Shown here piece by piece: positions 8,865 to 19,695 of a stretch of DNA of 64,000 bases. Each line of letters starts with the position of its first letter. Position 1 is the first letter of the stretch. Both the position numbers and the translations under genes were made by a program. Origin of the DNA: Thalassotalea sp. ND16A (GTDB taxonomy: Bacteria > Pseudomonadota > Gammaproteobacteria > Enterobacterales > Alteromonadaceae); contig NZ_JQDZ01000048.1 in the NCBI RefSeq assembly GCF_000764205.1, positions 165,014 to 229,013 of the forward strand. Reading direction: 5' to 3'. The notes under the pieces were generated by a model. That model was given only the letters and a program-made list of their open reading frames with translations. It was not told the DNA's origin and searched no databases.

Positions 8865-10079
8865 CTAAATTAATGTATTTAACTGCATGATTGGCTGAAT
8901 AATTGCCATTACGATAAATAATACCACGGCCGCCATACTCACCATGAGTGCAGGTTCGAAGACTTTTAGTGATATACTTACCACCGCTTCAAATTCACGA
9001 TCCTGGTTATCTGCGGCACGTTCCAGCATTGATTCTAACTCACCCGATTTTTCGCCACTGGCGATCATATGTAACATCATCGGTGGAAATAATTTTGTTT
9101 TTTTCAACGAAGCATGCAAACTTGCCCCTTCACGTACTTGTGCAGAGGCTTCTTGTACTCTTTCTTCGATATGATTATTGGTTAGCACTGCACCAGCAAT
9201 TTTCATACTTTCAAGTAGTGGCACCGCACTTGCTGTACATATACTTAATGTGCGGGCAAAACGTGCCGTATTCAAGCCCCGGGTTACTTTTCCAATAATG
9301 GGTATCGACAGGGAGCGGCGATGCACCCCCATTCTAAAGGCCTTTCTTTTCATCATTTGTTTAAAAGCAATACTGCTAATAATAATAATGCCGACAATGA
9401 ATAATATGTAGTCTTGTAAAAACTCACTAATGGCAATTAAAAATGTTGTGGTGCCCGGCAATTCTTGGCTCATATGTTCAAACTGGCCAACGATTTCAGG
9501 TACTACGGCAATCAACAGAATAACGATTACCGCCACCGCGACTATGGTCATAATAACCGGGTAAATAAGTGCCTGGATCAGTTGTGACTTCATGTGCTGC
9601 CGTTGCTCAGTATAATCGGCAAGGCGATTTAAAACGTTATCTAAATGCCCCGATTTTTCACCGGCAGACACCATGGCACGAAACAAACCATCAAATACGC
9701 TGGGAAATTCAGCCATCGATTCCGCCAAACCATAACCTTCGGTCACTTTTGAACGTACCGACATGATCATGCTTTTCAATTTGTCTTTGTCGCATTGCTC
9801 GGCAACCGCAATCAAGGCTTCTTCAAGTGGTAAACCCGATTCAACCAAAGTCGCCAATTGGCGGGTGATTAACGCAAGTTCTCCGGCAGAAATTTTCTTC
9901 TCGCCAAAACTGGGGCGATTCGACTCTTTCTTGGCTTTCTCTAAACTCGGGGTCACTTCAATTGGAATTAACCCTTGCTCGCGCAGCTGACTACGCACCT
10001 GTCTGGCGTTATCGCCTTCGAGCACGCCATTTTTGTTTTTACCACGGCTATCTACCGCTTTATAATCAAATGCTGCCAT
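8865..10079 (-). CDS. gspF: Type II secretion inner-membrane platform protein GspF
   Basis: Polytopic platform protein that links the GspE ATPase to pseudopilus assembly. It has two repeated T2SSF domains, each with the GExSGxL-type motif (AGEKSGHLDNVL near 137 and SGEKSGELESML near 341), and three membrane helices (about 173-195, 224-242, 378-398). 404 aa is typical. It is 2 bp downstream of gspE. Confidence 0.97.
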   Translation of the reverse strand: MAAFDYKAVDSRGKNKNGVLEGDNARQVRSQLREQGLIPIEVTPSLEKAKKESNRPSFGEKKISAGELALITRQLATLVESGLPLEEALIAVAEQCDKDKLKSMIMSVRSKVTEGYGLAESMAEFPSVFDGLFRAMVSAGEKSGHLDNVLNRLADYTEQRQHMKSQLIQALIYPVIMTIVAVAVIVILLIAVVPEIVGQFEHMSQELPGTTTFLIAISEFLQDYILFIVGIIIISSIAFKQMMKRKAFRMGVHRRSLSIPIIGKVTRGLNTARFARTLSICTASAVPLLESMKIAGAVLTNNHIEERVQEASAQVREGASLHASLKKTKLFPPMMLHMIASGEKSGELESMLERAADNQDREFEAVVSISLKVFEPALMVSMAAVVLFIVMAIIQPIMQLNTLI

Positions 10080-10081
10080 AA

Positions 10082-11677
10082 CTAGTCTTCTCTGGTAACC
10101 CGGAGAATTTCTTCGAGCGTGGTTTGGCCAGCAATCACTTTTTCAAAGCCGTCATCACGTATGCTTGGCGTATGGCTACGGATCAATTTTTCAACCGCCT
10201 GCTCGCCGGCATTATTTTGGATAAGTTCACGCACGTTATCATCGACCACCAATAATTCATGGATACCGGTGCGGCCTTTATAGCCTAGATATTTGCACTT
10301 TTCACAACCCTTGGCGCGATAAATAATTGGGTGCTGATGGCTTTCTAAACCCAACAATTTCACTTCTTCGTCCGATGCCGGGTGCGCTTCTTTACATACC
10401 GGACACAAAGTTCTGACCAGACGTTGCGCCAGTACGCCGATTAAACTGGACGATAGTAAGAACGGCTCTACGCCCATGTCTTCTAACCGGGTAATGGCAC
10501 CGGCGGCGGTATTGGTATGCAAGGTAGACAAGACTAAATGACCGGTTAAACTGGCTTGTACAGCAATTTGCGCGGTTTCCAGGTCGCGTATTTCGCCCAC
10601 CATCACCACGTCAGGATCTTGCCGTAATATCGCCCGTAAGCCACGGGCAAAAGTCATATCCACTTTGGTATTGACTTGCGTTTGGCCGATGCCTTCGATG
10701 GAAAATTCAATCGGGTCTTCGACCGTTAAAATATTGCGTTCGCTGGCATCAATTTGGGTCAAGCCGGCATACAGGGTAGTACTTTTACCGGAACCGGTAG
10801 GCCCGGTCACCAAAATAATGCCGTGTGGTTTATTAATGACTTTGGTAAAGGTTTCCCGGCCGGTATCTGTCATGCCTAAATCTTGCAAATTCAAACGCGC
10901 CGCATTTTTATCCAATAACCGTAACACCACACGCTCGCCGTGGCTTGATGGCATGGTGGATACCCGAACATCCACCGCCCGGCCACCGATACGCAATGAA
11001 ATACGGCCGTCTTGTGGCACCCGTTTTTCGGCAATATCGAGTTTCGCCATGACCTTAATACGTGACACCAGCATCGAGGCGAGTTTACGGTTAGGTTTTA
11101 AAATTTCACGTAAAATACCGTCGACCCGAAAACGAATTTTCAGTATTTTCTCAAAAGTTTCAATATGAATATCAGAGGCATTTTCTTTGATCGCCTCCGA
11201 CAGCATGGCATTAATCAACTTGATGATCGGTGCATCATCTTCGTTTTCCAGCAGATCTTCGGCTTCATGAATTTCATCGGCCAACGAGTATAGATTCGCC
11301 TCGTTGCCAATATCTTCCATCATCTGCTGAGCTTCAGAAGAGTCGCGTTGATAAGAAAGCGTAAGCAATTGTTCAAACTCTTCAGCGTTATGATTCACCA
11401 CGCTAAAACGACGCCCTAAAAAGCGTCGTATTTCCAATAATATTTCGACTTTTATCGAGCTAGTGATATGTACAATCAGATCATTTTCGTTTTGCTCCAC
11501 CAACACGCTGTGGCGCTTGGCAAAACCAAAAGGTAGTTGATAGGGCAATTGTTCAACCAATTCGTCTGCAAGCTCTGTTGATGCCGAGTCTGCGCCGTTA
11601 TCTATCGACAAATTTGTTGCTAACTCGTTGCTGTCTTCTTCGCCAACAATGCTAGTATCCGCGCTACTATTACTCAT
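10082..11677 (-). CDS. gspE: Type II secretion ATPase GspE
   Basis: Cytoplasmic hexameric secretion ATPase. Walker [13 protein letters not shown], Walker [11 protein letters not shown], Asp and His boxes ([15 protein letters not shown]) and a C-terminal tetracysteine zinc site (CPVCKEAH and CEKCKYLG) are all present. The start is set at ATG 11677 within ATGAGTAA, overlapping the gspD stop by eight bases; upstream in-frame ATGs at 11686 and 11707 are possible. Confidence 0.97.
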   Translation of the reverse strand: MSNSSADTSIVGEEDSNELATNLSIDNGADSASTELADELVEQLPYQLPFGFAKRHSVLVEQNENDLIVHITSSIKVEILLEIRRFLGRRFSVVNHNAEEFEQLLTLSYQRDSSEAQQMMEDIGNEANLYSLADEIHEAEDLLENEDDAPIIKLINAMLSEAIKENASDIHIETFEKILKIRFRVDGILREILKPNRKLASMLVSRIKVMAKLDIAEKRVPQDGRISLRIGGRAVDVRVSTMPSSHGERVVLRLLDKNAARLNLQDLGMTDTGRETFTKVINKPHGIILVTGPTGSGKSTTLYAGLTQIDASERNILTVEDPIEFSIEGIGQTQVNTKVDMTFARGLRAILRQDPDVVMVGEIRDLETAQIAVQASLTGHLVLSTLHTNTAAGAITRLEDMGVEPFLLSSSLIGVLAQRLVRTLCPVCKEAHPASDEEVKLLGLESHQHPIIYRAKGCEKCKYLGYKGRTGIHELLVVDDNVRELIQNNAGEQAVEKLIRSHTPSIRDDGFEKVIAGQTTLEEILRVTRED

Positions 11678-13808
11678 TGCTGTCATCTTGCTGGTCGCCA
11701 GCCACATCTTTGTTTAATTCTTCTACCGCACGCTCATTCATATAGTCATTAAACGTCGGTGGCAATTCTAAATCATCTTGCCATTCTGGCAATAATGGTA
11801 ATACCGCATCATCCATTAACGATAAACCAGCGTCCTGCTTGCGGATTTGATCGGCACGGATATAGTTGTATTTCTGTTTTGAAATTGAATCCATTAACGC
11901 GCCGTCACGAATGATAGTAGGCTTTAAAAACACCATCAAATTTCGTTTACGGGTAGTGCTGCCGGTAGAGCGAAACAAAGCGCCAAGGATTGGAATATCC
12001 CCCAAAAGCGGCACTTTTTGCATGCTTTCCTGCACATCTTCATCGATTAAACCGCCAAGAATGATGGTGGAGCCGCTATCGGCCATGACCGTGGTTTTGA
12101 TTTCGCGCTTGTTAATCGATACATCCACACCCGTGGCGCCACTGACACTCGATACTTCTTGCTCGATGGTAAGTTGCACCCCAGAGCCTTCGTTCACTTG
12201 TGGCGTGACTTTTAGCTTGATGCCAACCTCTTTACGGTCCACCGTTTGGAACGGATTGGCATTATTCGAGCCCGTTGCTGAACCGGTAATGATTGGAATT
12301 TCCTGACCGACAATAAAGTAGGCTTCTTCGTTATCCAAAGTGGTAATACTCGGCGTTGCCAGAATATTGGAGTTCACGTCTGAGCTGACCGCTTGTACGA
12401 TTGCGCCCCAGTTATCATTAACCACGCCAAACATCATGCCACTGACGTTGCCCAGCAATTGGGCCAGAATAGTAAAATCACCATCGGTATCAGGGTTGGT
12501 CGTTGTTACCGGGTTACCATTACCATCAATGGTAGTCACGGTATTACCATCTTCGCCTTCGGCGGCAATCGCACCGGCGGCAACACTACTAATCGGCACT
12601 ACACCATTACTGAACTGGGTAAAGCCACCTTCTTCATGGAACCATTGCACACCAAGCTGGGCACCGTCTGATTCAAACACTTCAACAATAATTGCTTCGA
12701 CTAATACTTGCGCACGACGGATATCGAGCTGACGAATGACCGACTCTAATGAACGTAACATATCTGGTTCGGCGGTGATAACTAACGTATTGGTATCTTC
12801 ATGAGCCTCGATACTGACCGCACGATTTGAACTGCTGCGGCTACGGCTAGCCGTTTTCGAGCCGGAACTGGCTTTAGCAGTAGTGCTTCTTTGCATCGAA
12901 TCACTCACACTTTGCAAGACCGCGACTAAATCTTTTGCTTTTGAGTACTTCAGGTAATACACCCGGGTGTTACCCGAGGATTCCAACTCAGAGTCCAGCT
13001 TTTCAATTAAAGCAGCAATGCGTTTGCGAGCCTGGCCTTCACCACTGATGACCACCGAATTGGTTCTGTCATCGGCGACAATTTTTGGAATTAAAAATGC
13101 CGGAGTATCCGACTTGCCTGAGGTAGGTTTATTGATGTTTTCAATAATGCGCACCATTTCACCAGCGGAAGCGTATTTCAGTTTTACAATTTCAACGTCC
13201 TGATCACCGGCTCTGTCAACCCGGGTAATAATATTGACCAAGCGGTTTACCACGGCAGCGGTACCGGTAAGCATAATAACATTTGATGGTTCGTAATGAA
13301 CTACGTTACCGCCACCGGCCTGATCGCTTAATTGCCTTAGTAATGGCGATAGTTCACGAACCGATACGTTTTTAACTTCCACCACTCGGGTAACCATTTC
13401 ATCACCCATGCCCGGGTTTTCATCACCCACCACCGGTATCGAAGCGCTTTTGGCATCTTTATTCGGGATCACTTTTATGACGTTGTTGTCCATTTCGACC
13501 ACGGCAAAACCATAGACTTCGAGCACATTCAAAAAGAACTGATAGTATTGCTGCTCGGTTAACAAGTCATAACTGCGCACGTTGATTTTGCCGCGCACTT
13601 TCGGATCAGTAATAATCGTTTTCTGCAAATTTTTACCAACAATATTGATAAACTCAGTGATTTCCGTGCCTTTAAAGTTTGGTGAGTATTGGGCAGCCGA
13701 AGCCGAAGCTATGCACAAGGTACAAGCCATAGTGATTGCTGCCAATATGTTTGCGGATGCACGTTTTAACTGCTTTGCGCTAAGAGTCAGGCGCATGAAA
13801 TTCTCCAT
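11670..13808 (-). CDS. gspD: Type II secretion secretin GspD
   Basis: Outer-membrane secretin channel. A signal peptide (residues 1-39, ending IASASAAQY) is followed by N0 and three N1-N3 domains, then the secretin domain with its diagnostic [16 protein letters not shown] motif near residue 625. A Ser-rich loop [15 protein letters not shown] sits in N3, as often seen. The acidic C-terminal tail may be the S-domain that binds a pilotin. 712 aa is within the family range. Confidence 0.98.
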   Translation of the reverse strand: MENFMRLTLSAKQLKRASANILAAITMACTLCIASASAAQYSPNFKGTEITEFINIVGKNLQKTIITDPKVRGKINVRSYDLLTEQQYYQFFLNVLEVYGFAVVEMDNNVIKVIPNKDAKSASIPVVGDENPGMGDEMVTRVVEVKNVSVRELSPLLRQLSDQAGGGNVVHYEPSNVIMLTGTAAVVNRLVNIITRVDRAGDQDVEIVKLKYASAGEMVRIIENINKPTSGKSDTPAFLIPKIVADDRTNSVVISGEGQARKRIAALIEKLDSELESSGNTRVYYLKYSKAKDLVAVLQSVSDSMQRSTTAKASSGSKTASRSRSSSNRAVSIEAHEDTNTLVITAEPDMLRSLESVIRQLDIRRAQVLVEAIIVEVFESDGAQLGVQWFHEEGGFTQFSNGVVPISSVAAGAIAAEGEDGNTVTTIDGNGNPVTTTNPDTDGDFTILAQLLGNVSGMMFGVVNDNWGAIVQAVSSDVNSNILATPSITTLDNEEAYFIVGQEIPIITGSATGSNNANPFQTVDRKEVGIKLKVTPQVNEGSGVQLTIEQEVSSVSGATGVDVSINKREIKTTVMADSGSTIILGGLIDEDVQESMQKVPLLGDIPILGALFRSTGSTTRKRNLMVFLKPTIIRDGALMDSISKQKYNYIRADQIRKQDAGLSLMDDAVLPLLPEWQDDLELPPTFNDYMNERAVEELNKDVAGDQQDDSNE

Positions 13809-14762
13809 CTAATTATTTAAGCCTAATGACACGTCGTGTAGTACACCGTCACGTTCTACTAATAGGTCTACTTGTTCTGCTTTTCTTAATTCGATAAGCG
13901 CTTTGCGAGCTTCGCGCACATCGGTTAAATCTTTACCATTTATTTGTACCGCGATATCGCCGGGTATTAACCCCACCTCAGTGAAGAATTCTGGATCTTT
14001 ACTCGGCATTAACCGGTAGCCTTTGATTTTGCCATCGACACGATAGGGCGACACTTTAATGTAATCGGTTAGTTTTCCCGGATTTTGCAGTATTTCACTT
14101 CTCGCTTTCGCGACGCGGTCTTTAATGCGTGCCGACTTTTGCGGGTCTGCTTTCGATTTGCCGCGGTTGGTTAAACTGGTTTTTTTCGGCCTATTTACCG
14201 ATGTTGTTACCGTCGGCTTTTCCCTGTCGGCGCCAATTTCTTTGGAGTATTCAAAACCATCGAGCATCAATGTTTCCATTCGACCTGACGATTCAATAAT
14301 CACCCGGTCGGAATGCACCTGCTTTAGCAGTGCTCGTGTACCTTCAATTTTATCATCAATGCCGTAGGTTTCTTGTTTGCCTTTGGATTCGATGATGGCG
14401 GCTGCAACTGAGCTGTCATCGGAAGCAACCAGACCGGTCAAGGTGAGTTTTAATCGAGTTTCCGGCGCCGATTCAATTTTTTCGACCAGTTTCACCAGTT
14501 CTTGCTGCTGATTAAATTCACCAAATAAATTTAATTTTCGAATTGCTGCGGTATTTATTTTATTAGCCGTTGATACTGTATTGGTGTTTATTGCGGTATT
14601 TTTAGTGCTTTGCTGGCCTTGCGGAAAAACGCTCCAGGTAAAATTTGCACTCCAAAAGGCAATGTAAATAACCAACAACGAAATTAACCCTTGTGTTAAA
14701 TACTTTTGTGGCACTTTTTGCCATAAAAACTGTAACCGAATTGTAATTTGCGCTAAATCCAT
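13809..14762 (-). CDS. gspC: Type II secretion protein GspC
   Basis: First gene of the gsp operon. Bitopic protein linking the inner-membrane platform to the GspD secretin: one membrane helix at about residues 25-47, the HR domain starting at LNLFGEF, and a C-terminal PDZ domain (GLIPGDIAVQINGKDLTDV). 317 aa is normal. Its stop abuts the gspD start with no gap. The promoter should lie in the 438-bp gap before it. Confidence 0.96.
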   Translation of the reverse strand: MDLAQITIRLQFLWQKVPQKYLTQGLISLLVIYIAFWSANFTWSVFPQGQQSTKNTAINTNTVSTANKINTAAIRKLNLFGEFNQQQELVKLVEKIESAPETRLKLTLTGLVASDDSSVAAAIIESKGKQETYGIDDKIEGTRALLKQVHSDRVIIESSGRMETLMLDGFEYSKEIGADREKPTVTTSVNRPKKTSLTNRGKSKADPQKSARIKDRVAKARSEILQNPGKLTDYIKVSPYRVDGKIKGYRLMPSKDPEFFTEVGLIPGDIAVQINGKDLTDVREARKALIELRKAEQVDLLVERDGVLHDVSLGLNN

Positions 14763-15200
14763 GGTGATTTCATTTACTTTTTATAATGGGTGTAAAATTA
14801 CTAGTCTCCCGATAATACGTGAGCAAAGGGACAGCGACAAGTGAGTTAAGGCATTTTTATTGCCTTAATGTGCAGGTTTACACTTGCATTACATATTTAT
14901 TGTATTCAAGTGTTTACAATGGACCTTAGTCACGATTTTTTAACGAAGGTTCATTACAATTTAACATAGCAGCAAGATCTATTACTAGCAAGTATGTGAT
15001 GTTTAGCGTTAGGGTGAATAATCAACCAGAGGTCGTTATAAACTGTTGCTTTAAAATAATATCAGGCACTTACTATGCGAGTTGCGGTAGAGAAAACTTA
15101 GCGAAACTACGTCGGGTGACTGGAGAATTATTGGCAAATATGTTAATTTTCGCGCAAAATTATCACTGTATTGGTAGTGAATTTACTAAAGGCACAATTG
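14763..15200. promoter_or_regulatory. Intergenic region between divergent gspC and hslR, with an inverted repeat
   Basis: This 438-bp gap must hold the promoters of the gsp operon (leftward) and of hslR (rightward). I see an 8-bp inverted repeat TTAAGGCA / TGCCTTAA at 14846-14868 with a 7-nt loop, which could be an operator or hairpin. A 75-codon ORF on the plus strand here has no recognisable features and overlaps hslR out of frame; I do not call it. Confidence 0.4.
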
Positions 15201-15614
15201 ATGGCAAAGCAGCAGGTAAATAGTTCAGATAACTTAACCCAAGTTCGATTGGATAAGTGGCTTTGGGCGGCACGGTTTTATAAAACCCGGGCCATTGCAA
15301 AAACCATGATCGATGGCGGTAAAGTGTTTTATAATGGCCAACGCAGTAAATCGAGTAAAGCCGTCACTGTTGGTGATAAAATTAGAATTCGCCAGGGCTT
15401 TGATGAGAAAGAAGTCATTGTCACTGCCGTTGCCGAGCGTCGTCGTGATGCCACGTTTGCCCAAACCCTGTATCAAGAAACCGAGCAAAGCATTATCACC
15501 CGAGAAAAAACTGCCCTGGCGAAAAAACAAGGCATTTTACTAAGCCCGGCCAGCGATACCAAACCCGATAAAAAACAACGCCGTAAACTACGTGAATTTA
15601 AAGAAAGGATATAA
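15201..15614 (+). CDS. hslR: Heat shock protein Hsp15 (ribosome-associated, S4 domain)
   Basis: RNA-binding heat shock protein that rescues stalled 50S subunits carrying peptidyl-tRNA. The S4 domain is at residues 16-60 (VRLDKWLWAARFYKTR and the GGKVFYNG turn). The basic C-terminus KPDKKQRRKLREFKERI is typical. ATG 15201 was chosen over an in-frame upstream start at 15171 because it gives the standard length of 137 aa. hslO follows after 3 bp, the usual heat-shock operon. Confidence 0.95.
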   Translation: MAKQQVNSSDNLTQVRLDKWLWAARFYKTRAIAKTMIDGGKVFYNGQRSKSSKAVTVGDKIRIRQGFDEKEVIVTAVAERRRDATFAQTLYQETEQSIITREKTALAKKQGILLSPASDTKPDKKQRRKLREFKERI

Positions 15615-15617
15615 CCT

Positions 15618-16475
15618 GTGAGCGCTACTTCCGATGTCTTAAATCGATACCTTTTTGATAACTACCATGCTCGTGGTGAACTCGTGCAACTTGATAGCAG
15701 TTTTAAAGAGATCATCAAAAACCACGACTACCCGCAAGCCGTAACCGAGTTGCTTGGCGAACTAATGGCGGCAACCTGCTTATTAACCGCAATGCTAAAA
15801 TTTGAAGGTGAAATATCGGTACAAATTCAGGGCAATGGTCCGGTTAAATATGCGGTGATAAACGGCAATCATTTACAACAAATGCGTGGTGTTGCCAGCA
15901 TTGTTGATGAAATTACCGGCTCCAGCCTTGTTGATTTAATGGGTAAAGCCAATATGGTGATCACCATCATCCCTGAAAAAGGTGAACGCTATCAAGGCGT
16001 AGTGGCACTAGAAGGGAACACTTTGGCTGAGTGTTTAGAGCATTATTTTGCCACCTCAGAGCAACTGGCCACCAAAATTTGGTTATTTGCTGACAGTAAA
16101 AATATCCAGGCCGGTGGTTGTTTGCTGCAAGTGGTACCCGATTCCGAAGACAAACAGCAACAACTGGCAGATTTCGATCATATCAGTCAACTAACTGCGA
16201 CCATCAAAGCCGAAGAAATTTACCAATTAAGCGCCAATGAATTGTTGTATCGTTTGTATCATCAAGAACAGGTTCGCATGTTTGAACCGCAAACTGTCAG
16301 CTTTGTTTGTGGCTGTTCCGAAGACAAATGTTTGGCCGCGATTGCTAATTTAGGTAAAGATGGTATTGAAAGCCATTTGGCAGAACATTTGCAGTTCACC
16401 ATTACTTGTGATTTTTGCAAAACTACCTACCAATTTGATCACGATAAATTACACCCACTATTAAACCCAAATTAG
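15618..16475 (+). CDS. hslO: Redox-regulated chaperone Hsp33
   Basis: Holdase activated by oxidative unfolding. The C-terminal zinc redox switch is intact: CGC near residue 231 and CDFC near 264 form the CXC-X(n)-CXXC motif. 285 aa is typical. The start is GTG at 15618, three bases after hslR, implying co-transcription. Confidence 0.97.
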   Translation: MSATSDVLNRYLFDNYHARGELVQLDSSFKEIIKNHDYPQAVTELLGELMAATCLLTAMLKFEGEISVQIQGNGPVKYAVINGNHLQQMRGVASIVDEITGSSLVDLMGKANMVITIIPEKGERYQGVVALEGNTLAECLEHYFATSEQLATKIWLFADSKNIQAGGCLLQVVPDSEDKQQQLADFDHISQLTATIKAEEIYQLSANELLYRLYHQEQVRMFEPQTVSFVCGCSEDKCLAAIANLGKDGIESHLAEHLQFTITCDFCKTTYQFDHDKLHPLLNPN

Positions 16476-16521
16476 TGGCATAAAAGTCCACTAAAAATTA
16501 GCTCCAATAGCAAGCTACCCC

Positions 16522-16788
16522 ATATACCCGTCACCATTCAAAGTGCAGGATTTCAGTGGGATTTAAAAGTGATTTAGGCAAGGTATGTATTTTAGAGAAT
16601 GGTTATTCCATTGTTAAAATGCATAACGCTGCATAAATCACTTTTAAACCCATCAAAGAAGCGCTTGAGCAATCCCACTTCTTCGTTCCATCTATTTGCA
16701 AGGGAATAACCATTACTGTATAGATGCGCCTTGAATTGGAAATTCTCAAGCGCTCTGAAACCTGCATCTTGAATGGTTACGGCTATAT
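16522..16788. repeat. Palindromic intergenic repeat element with nested hairpins
   Basis: A 267-bp element with ~34-bp imperfect terminal inverted repeats (left end carries ACCATTCAA then GCAGG and TTTCAG; the right end is the reverse complement). Inside are further inverted pairs: GGGATTTAAAAGTGATTTA near 16558 with TAAATCACTTTTAAACCC near 16635; GAATGGTTATTCC near 16597 with GGGAATAACCATT near 16701; GCGCTTGAGC near 16661 with a matching CTCAAGCGC near 16744. The end sequence recurs near 22461 and in weaker form near 52420. It has no ORF. It could be a MITE or a structured RNA-encoding repeat. Confidence 0.65.
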
Positions 16789-16803
16789 ATATCTGTTATT
16801 GGT

Positions 16804-16842
16804 GTTAATAATGAAAGTTGTATAAAAAACTTTCACATTAAC
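16804..16842 (+). promoter_or_regulatory. Hairpin in the pckA upstream region
   Basis: Two nested inverted pairs, GTTAAT / ATTAAC and GAAAGTT / AACTTTC, flank a short loop about 100 bp before the pckA start. Position suggests an operator or a leader hairpin; no regulator can be named from sequence. Confidence 0.35.
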
Positions 16843-16943
16843 CCACATTTTGCTTTTCATCCCTTCACCTTTTTTGTTACCATTCAACTTATCAATTGTA
16901 TTTTTAGACCTTTTACTCTAACCAAAGCCTGGAGCTAGTCATA

Positions 16944-18551
16944 ATGACCACCGCTAAGACTGTCGATTTATCACAATACGGTATTAACCAAACTACAGAA
17001 GTTGTATATAACCCTTCTTATGATCTTTTATTTGCTGAAGAAACCAAAGCAGGTCTTGAAGGTTACGAAAAAGGCACGGTTACTACTTCAGGTGCGGTAT
17101 CTGTCGATACGGGTATTTTTACTGGTCGTTCTCCAAAAGATAAATATATTGTTCGTGACGATACCAGCCGTGATACGGTGTGGTGGTCTGATCAAGGCAA
17201 AAACGATAACAAGCCGATGACACCGGAAACCTGGTCTCAGCTTAAAGGCTTAGTCACCGAGCAGTTATCAGGTAAACGTTTATTTGTAGTGGATACCTTT
17301 TGTGGCGCCAACGATGATACTCGCTTGAAAGTACGCTTTATCACTGAGGTTGCATGGCAAGCTCACTTTGTGAAAAACATGTTCATTCGCCCTACCGATG
17401 CGGAACTTGAAAGTTACCAACCAGATTTCGTGGTAATGAACGGTGCCAAAACCAATAACCAGGACTGGCAGGCACAAGGCTTAAACTCAGAAAATTTTGT
17501 GGCATTTAACTTAACCGAAAAAATGCAGTTAATTGGTGGTACCTGGTACGGCGGCGAAATGAAAAAAGGCATGTTCTCAATGATGAACTACCTGCTACCG
17601 CTTAAAGGCATCGCTTCAATGCACTGTAGCGCTAACGTTGGTAAAGACGGCGATACGGCAATTTTCTTCGGTTTATCCGGCACTGGTAAAACGACTCTTT
17701 CAACCGATCCAAAACGTGAACTGATTGGTGATGATGAACACGGTTGGGACGACAACGGAATTTTCAACTTTGAAGGTGGTTGTTACGCAAAAACTATCAA
17801 CTTAAGTGCTGAAAACGAACCAGACATCTTCAATGCTATCCGTCGTGATGCATTGTTGGAAAACGTGGTTGTTGGTGCTGATGGCGTGGTTGATTATGAC
17901 AACGGTTCAAAAACTGAAAACACTCGTGTTTCCTACCCAATTCATCACATCGACAATATCGTTAAACCGGTTTCAAAAGCTGGCCATGCGAAGAAAGTTA
18001 TCTTTTTAACCGCCGATGCCTTTGGTGTGTTACCGCCGGTTGCCAAACTTACGCCTGAGCAAACTGAATACTACTTCTTATCTGGTTTCACCGCAAAACT
18101 TGCCGGTACCGAGCGTGGTATTACCGAACCCACTCCAACTTTCTCAAGTTGTTTTGGTGCCGCTTTCTTAAGCTTACACCCAACCAAGTACGCCGAAGTA
18201 TTAGTGAAACGCATGCAAGCTGCCGGTGCAGAAGCTTACCTGGTTAATACTGGCTGGAACGGTACTGGCAAGCGTATCTCAATTAAAGATACTCGTGGTA
18301 TTATTGACGCTATCTTAGATGGTTCAATCGATGATGCTGAAGTACACAATCTACCAATGTTTAACTTAAGTGTACCAATGGCATTACCAGGTGTTGATAG
18401 TGGCATACTTGACCCACGTGATACTTATGCTGATGCCAGTGACTGGAATGGCAAAGCTGAAGATTTGGCAAAACGTTTTGTTAATAACTTCGACAAGTTC
18501 ACTGACACTGACCATGGTGCAGGCCTAATCGCGGCAGGCCCAAAACTTTAA
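16944..18551 (+). CDS. pckA: Phosphoenolpyruvate carboxykinase (ATP)
   Basis: Gluconeogenic enzyme: oxaloacetate + ATP to phosphoenolpyruvate + CO2 + ADP. The P-loop [11 protein letters not shown] (about residue 244), the IGDDEHGW metal-binding segment and the [13 protein letters not shown] substrate segment identify the ATP-dependent class. 535 aa is standard. An AGCCTGGAGC site precedes the ATG. A strong terminator follows the stop, so it is monocistronic. Confidence 0.99.
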   Translation: MTTAKTVDLSQYGINQTTEVVYNPSYDLLFAEETKAGLEGYEKGTVTTSGAVSVDTGIFTGRSPKDKYIVRDDTSRDTVWWSDQGKNDNKPMTPETWSQLKGLVTEQLSGKRLFVVDTFCGANDDTRLKVRFITEVAWQAHFVKNMFIRPTDAELESYQPDFVVMNGAKTNNQDWQAQGLNSENFVAFNLTEKMQLIGGTWYGGEMKKGMFSMMNYLLPLKGIASMHCSANVGKDGDTAIFFGLSGTGKTTLSTDPKRELIGDDEHGWDDNGIFNFEGGCYAKTINLSAENEPDIFNAIRRDALLENVVVGADGVVDYDNGSKTENTRVSYPIHHIDNIVKPVSKAGHAKKVIFLTADAFGVLPPVAKLTPEQTEYYFLSGFTAKLAGTERGITEPTPTFSSCFGAAFLSLHPTKYAEVLVKRMQAAGAEAYLVNTGWNGTGKRISIKDTRGIIDAILDGSIDDAEVHNLPMFNLSVPMALPGVDSGILDPRDTYADASDWNGKAEDLAKRFVNNFDKFTDTDHGAGLIAAGPKL

Positions 18552-18575
18552 ACGACAATCGTTTTTAGTTTCAAC

Positions 18576-18602
18576 AAAAAGCCGCATTCGCGGCTTTTTT
18601 TG
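18576..18602 (+). terminator. Rho-independent terminator of pckA
   Basis: Stem AAAAAGCCGC / GCGGCTTTTT with loop ATTC, followed by T residues, 25 bp after the pckA stop. Confidence 0.9.
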
Positions 18603-18824
18603 TTTTTAGCTTCGAGCAACTAGCTACTGGCATATTAACTGGTTGGCGGGGTTTTTAACCTCGCATATTTTGATGAATTCACCTATCTTGTAACAATACC
18701 AATGCTGCCCGAAGCTCATAGCCAGAAGCGATTAATATTTTCTACTTATACCCGACAGGAAGGGTGTCTTTAGAGAGTAACCGGACTACAATGAGTTATT
18801 AGCCAGCGTAAATTAACTACCACT

Positions 18825-19091
18825 ATGGCACTACTAGCTTGCGATTTACATGACTACATAGAAGTTATTTGTTTATACCGGTACCGGGTTAGATTGACCC
18901 TAACTGATGGTAAATGTATCATTGTAACAGCCAAAGATGTCCTCACTTGTGAACAACGAGAATTCCTGCTCGGTTTCGATCAAGAAAATCAAGCACTGCA
19001 AATTGAATTAACCACGATTAGATTAATCGAGCCACTCGAAGCTGCTGCAAAATTTCAGCAACTTAACTTGCAAACGGGCCAATGCCGTTAA
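18825..19091 (+). CDS. rof: Rof-like Rho-binding antiterminator
   Basis: Small (88 aa) protein resembling Rof/YaeO, which binds Rho and blocks its RNA loading. The pattern CDLHDYIEVICLYRYRVRLT, then LTDGK, TAKDVLT and a closing LTTIRLIEP, follows the E. coli Rof order (CDDYDNLELAC, LKDG, A-SDL, LRLDKI). The match is by motif pattern, not alignment score. It stands alone, with a perfect 21-bp hairpin right after the stop. Confidence 0.75.
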   Translation: MALLACDLHDYIEVICLYRYRVRLTLTDGKCIIVTAKDVLTCEQREFLLGFDQENQALQIELTTIRLIEPLEAAAKFQQLNLQTGQCR

Positions 19092-19094
19092 TAA

Positions 19095-19140
19095 TACCAA
19101 GTCCGATAATTTATTCGTCAATAAATTATCGGACTTGGTA
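19095..19140. repeat. Perfect 21-bp inverted repeat after rof
   Basis: TACCAAGTCCGATAATTTATT and its exact reverse complement flank a 4-nt loop (CGTC). It begins three bases after the rof stop. There is no T run after it; it may act as a terminator or RNA end, or be a short dispersed palindrome. Confidence 0.7.
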
Positions 19141-19331
19141 TCAACATATTATTCGACAGATTATTTATCCTGCTCACATAGTAAATTTGTAAAAGCAAAC
19201 TACACTTAATAGCAATATTCATTCAATAAAAACTCACTAGCAAAAGGAGCGATGCCGAAAACGTGTTACCAGTTTTGGACTAGGTAAATGGATCTAATAA
19301 TAATAAAACATAATAAGGATGTTGATTCGAC

Positions 19332-19691
19332 ATGAAAGCATTCATGATAATTTTAGATCAGCAAGTTTATTTAAAATATAATTTTTTTTACGCTTTACAA
19401 ACCCACCACAGTTATTGGTATTTATTGCTATTATCGGCAGTAATAGATTATGTGACCACGCTGCAATTTATGATCCATGGCAGCATTGCCATGGAGGCTA
19501 ATATGGTGGTTAGGTTCCTAGCCTATGAAGTTGGTATTTTCTCAGGAGTGATGGTTGGTAAATCTTTGCAAATCTTTGCGGTGATGGCATTTTGTTCATT
19601 ATCGAAAGAACTATCAAGGCCGGTGCTATTATTGATGATTTTGATAAATTGTATAGCCATTTATCTCAATACCTCGTCTAGTTGGGGCTAA
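19332..19691 (+). CDS. Small membrane protein, DUF5658-like
   Basis: 119-aa protein with three or four hydrophobic segments (about 30-42, 68-88, 96-112). The pattern DYVTTLQFMIHGSIAMEANM resembles DUF5658 proteins (Asp-X2-Thr-Thr ... Glu-X-Asn), a family of unknown function. It is convergent with envZ and not obviously in an operon. The ATG at 19332 has an AAGGAT 12-14 bases upstream, rather far; ATG 19344 is an alternative. Function is not predicted. Confidence 0.6.
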   Translation: MKAFMIILDQQVYLKYNFFYALQTHHSYWYLLLLSAVIDYVTTLQFMIHGSIAMEANMVVRFLAYEVGIFSGVMVGKSLQIFAVMAFCSLSKELSRPVLLLMILINCIAIYLNTSSSWG

Positions 19692-19695
19692 ACGT

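Noticed and set aside
14996..15223. 75-codon ORF upstream of hslR
   Set aside because: Overlaps hslR out of frame and has no recognisable feature or ribosome binding site.
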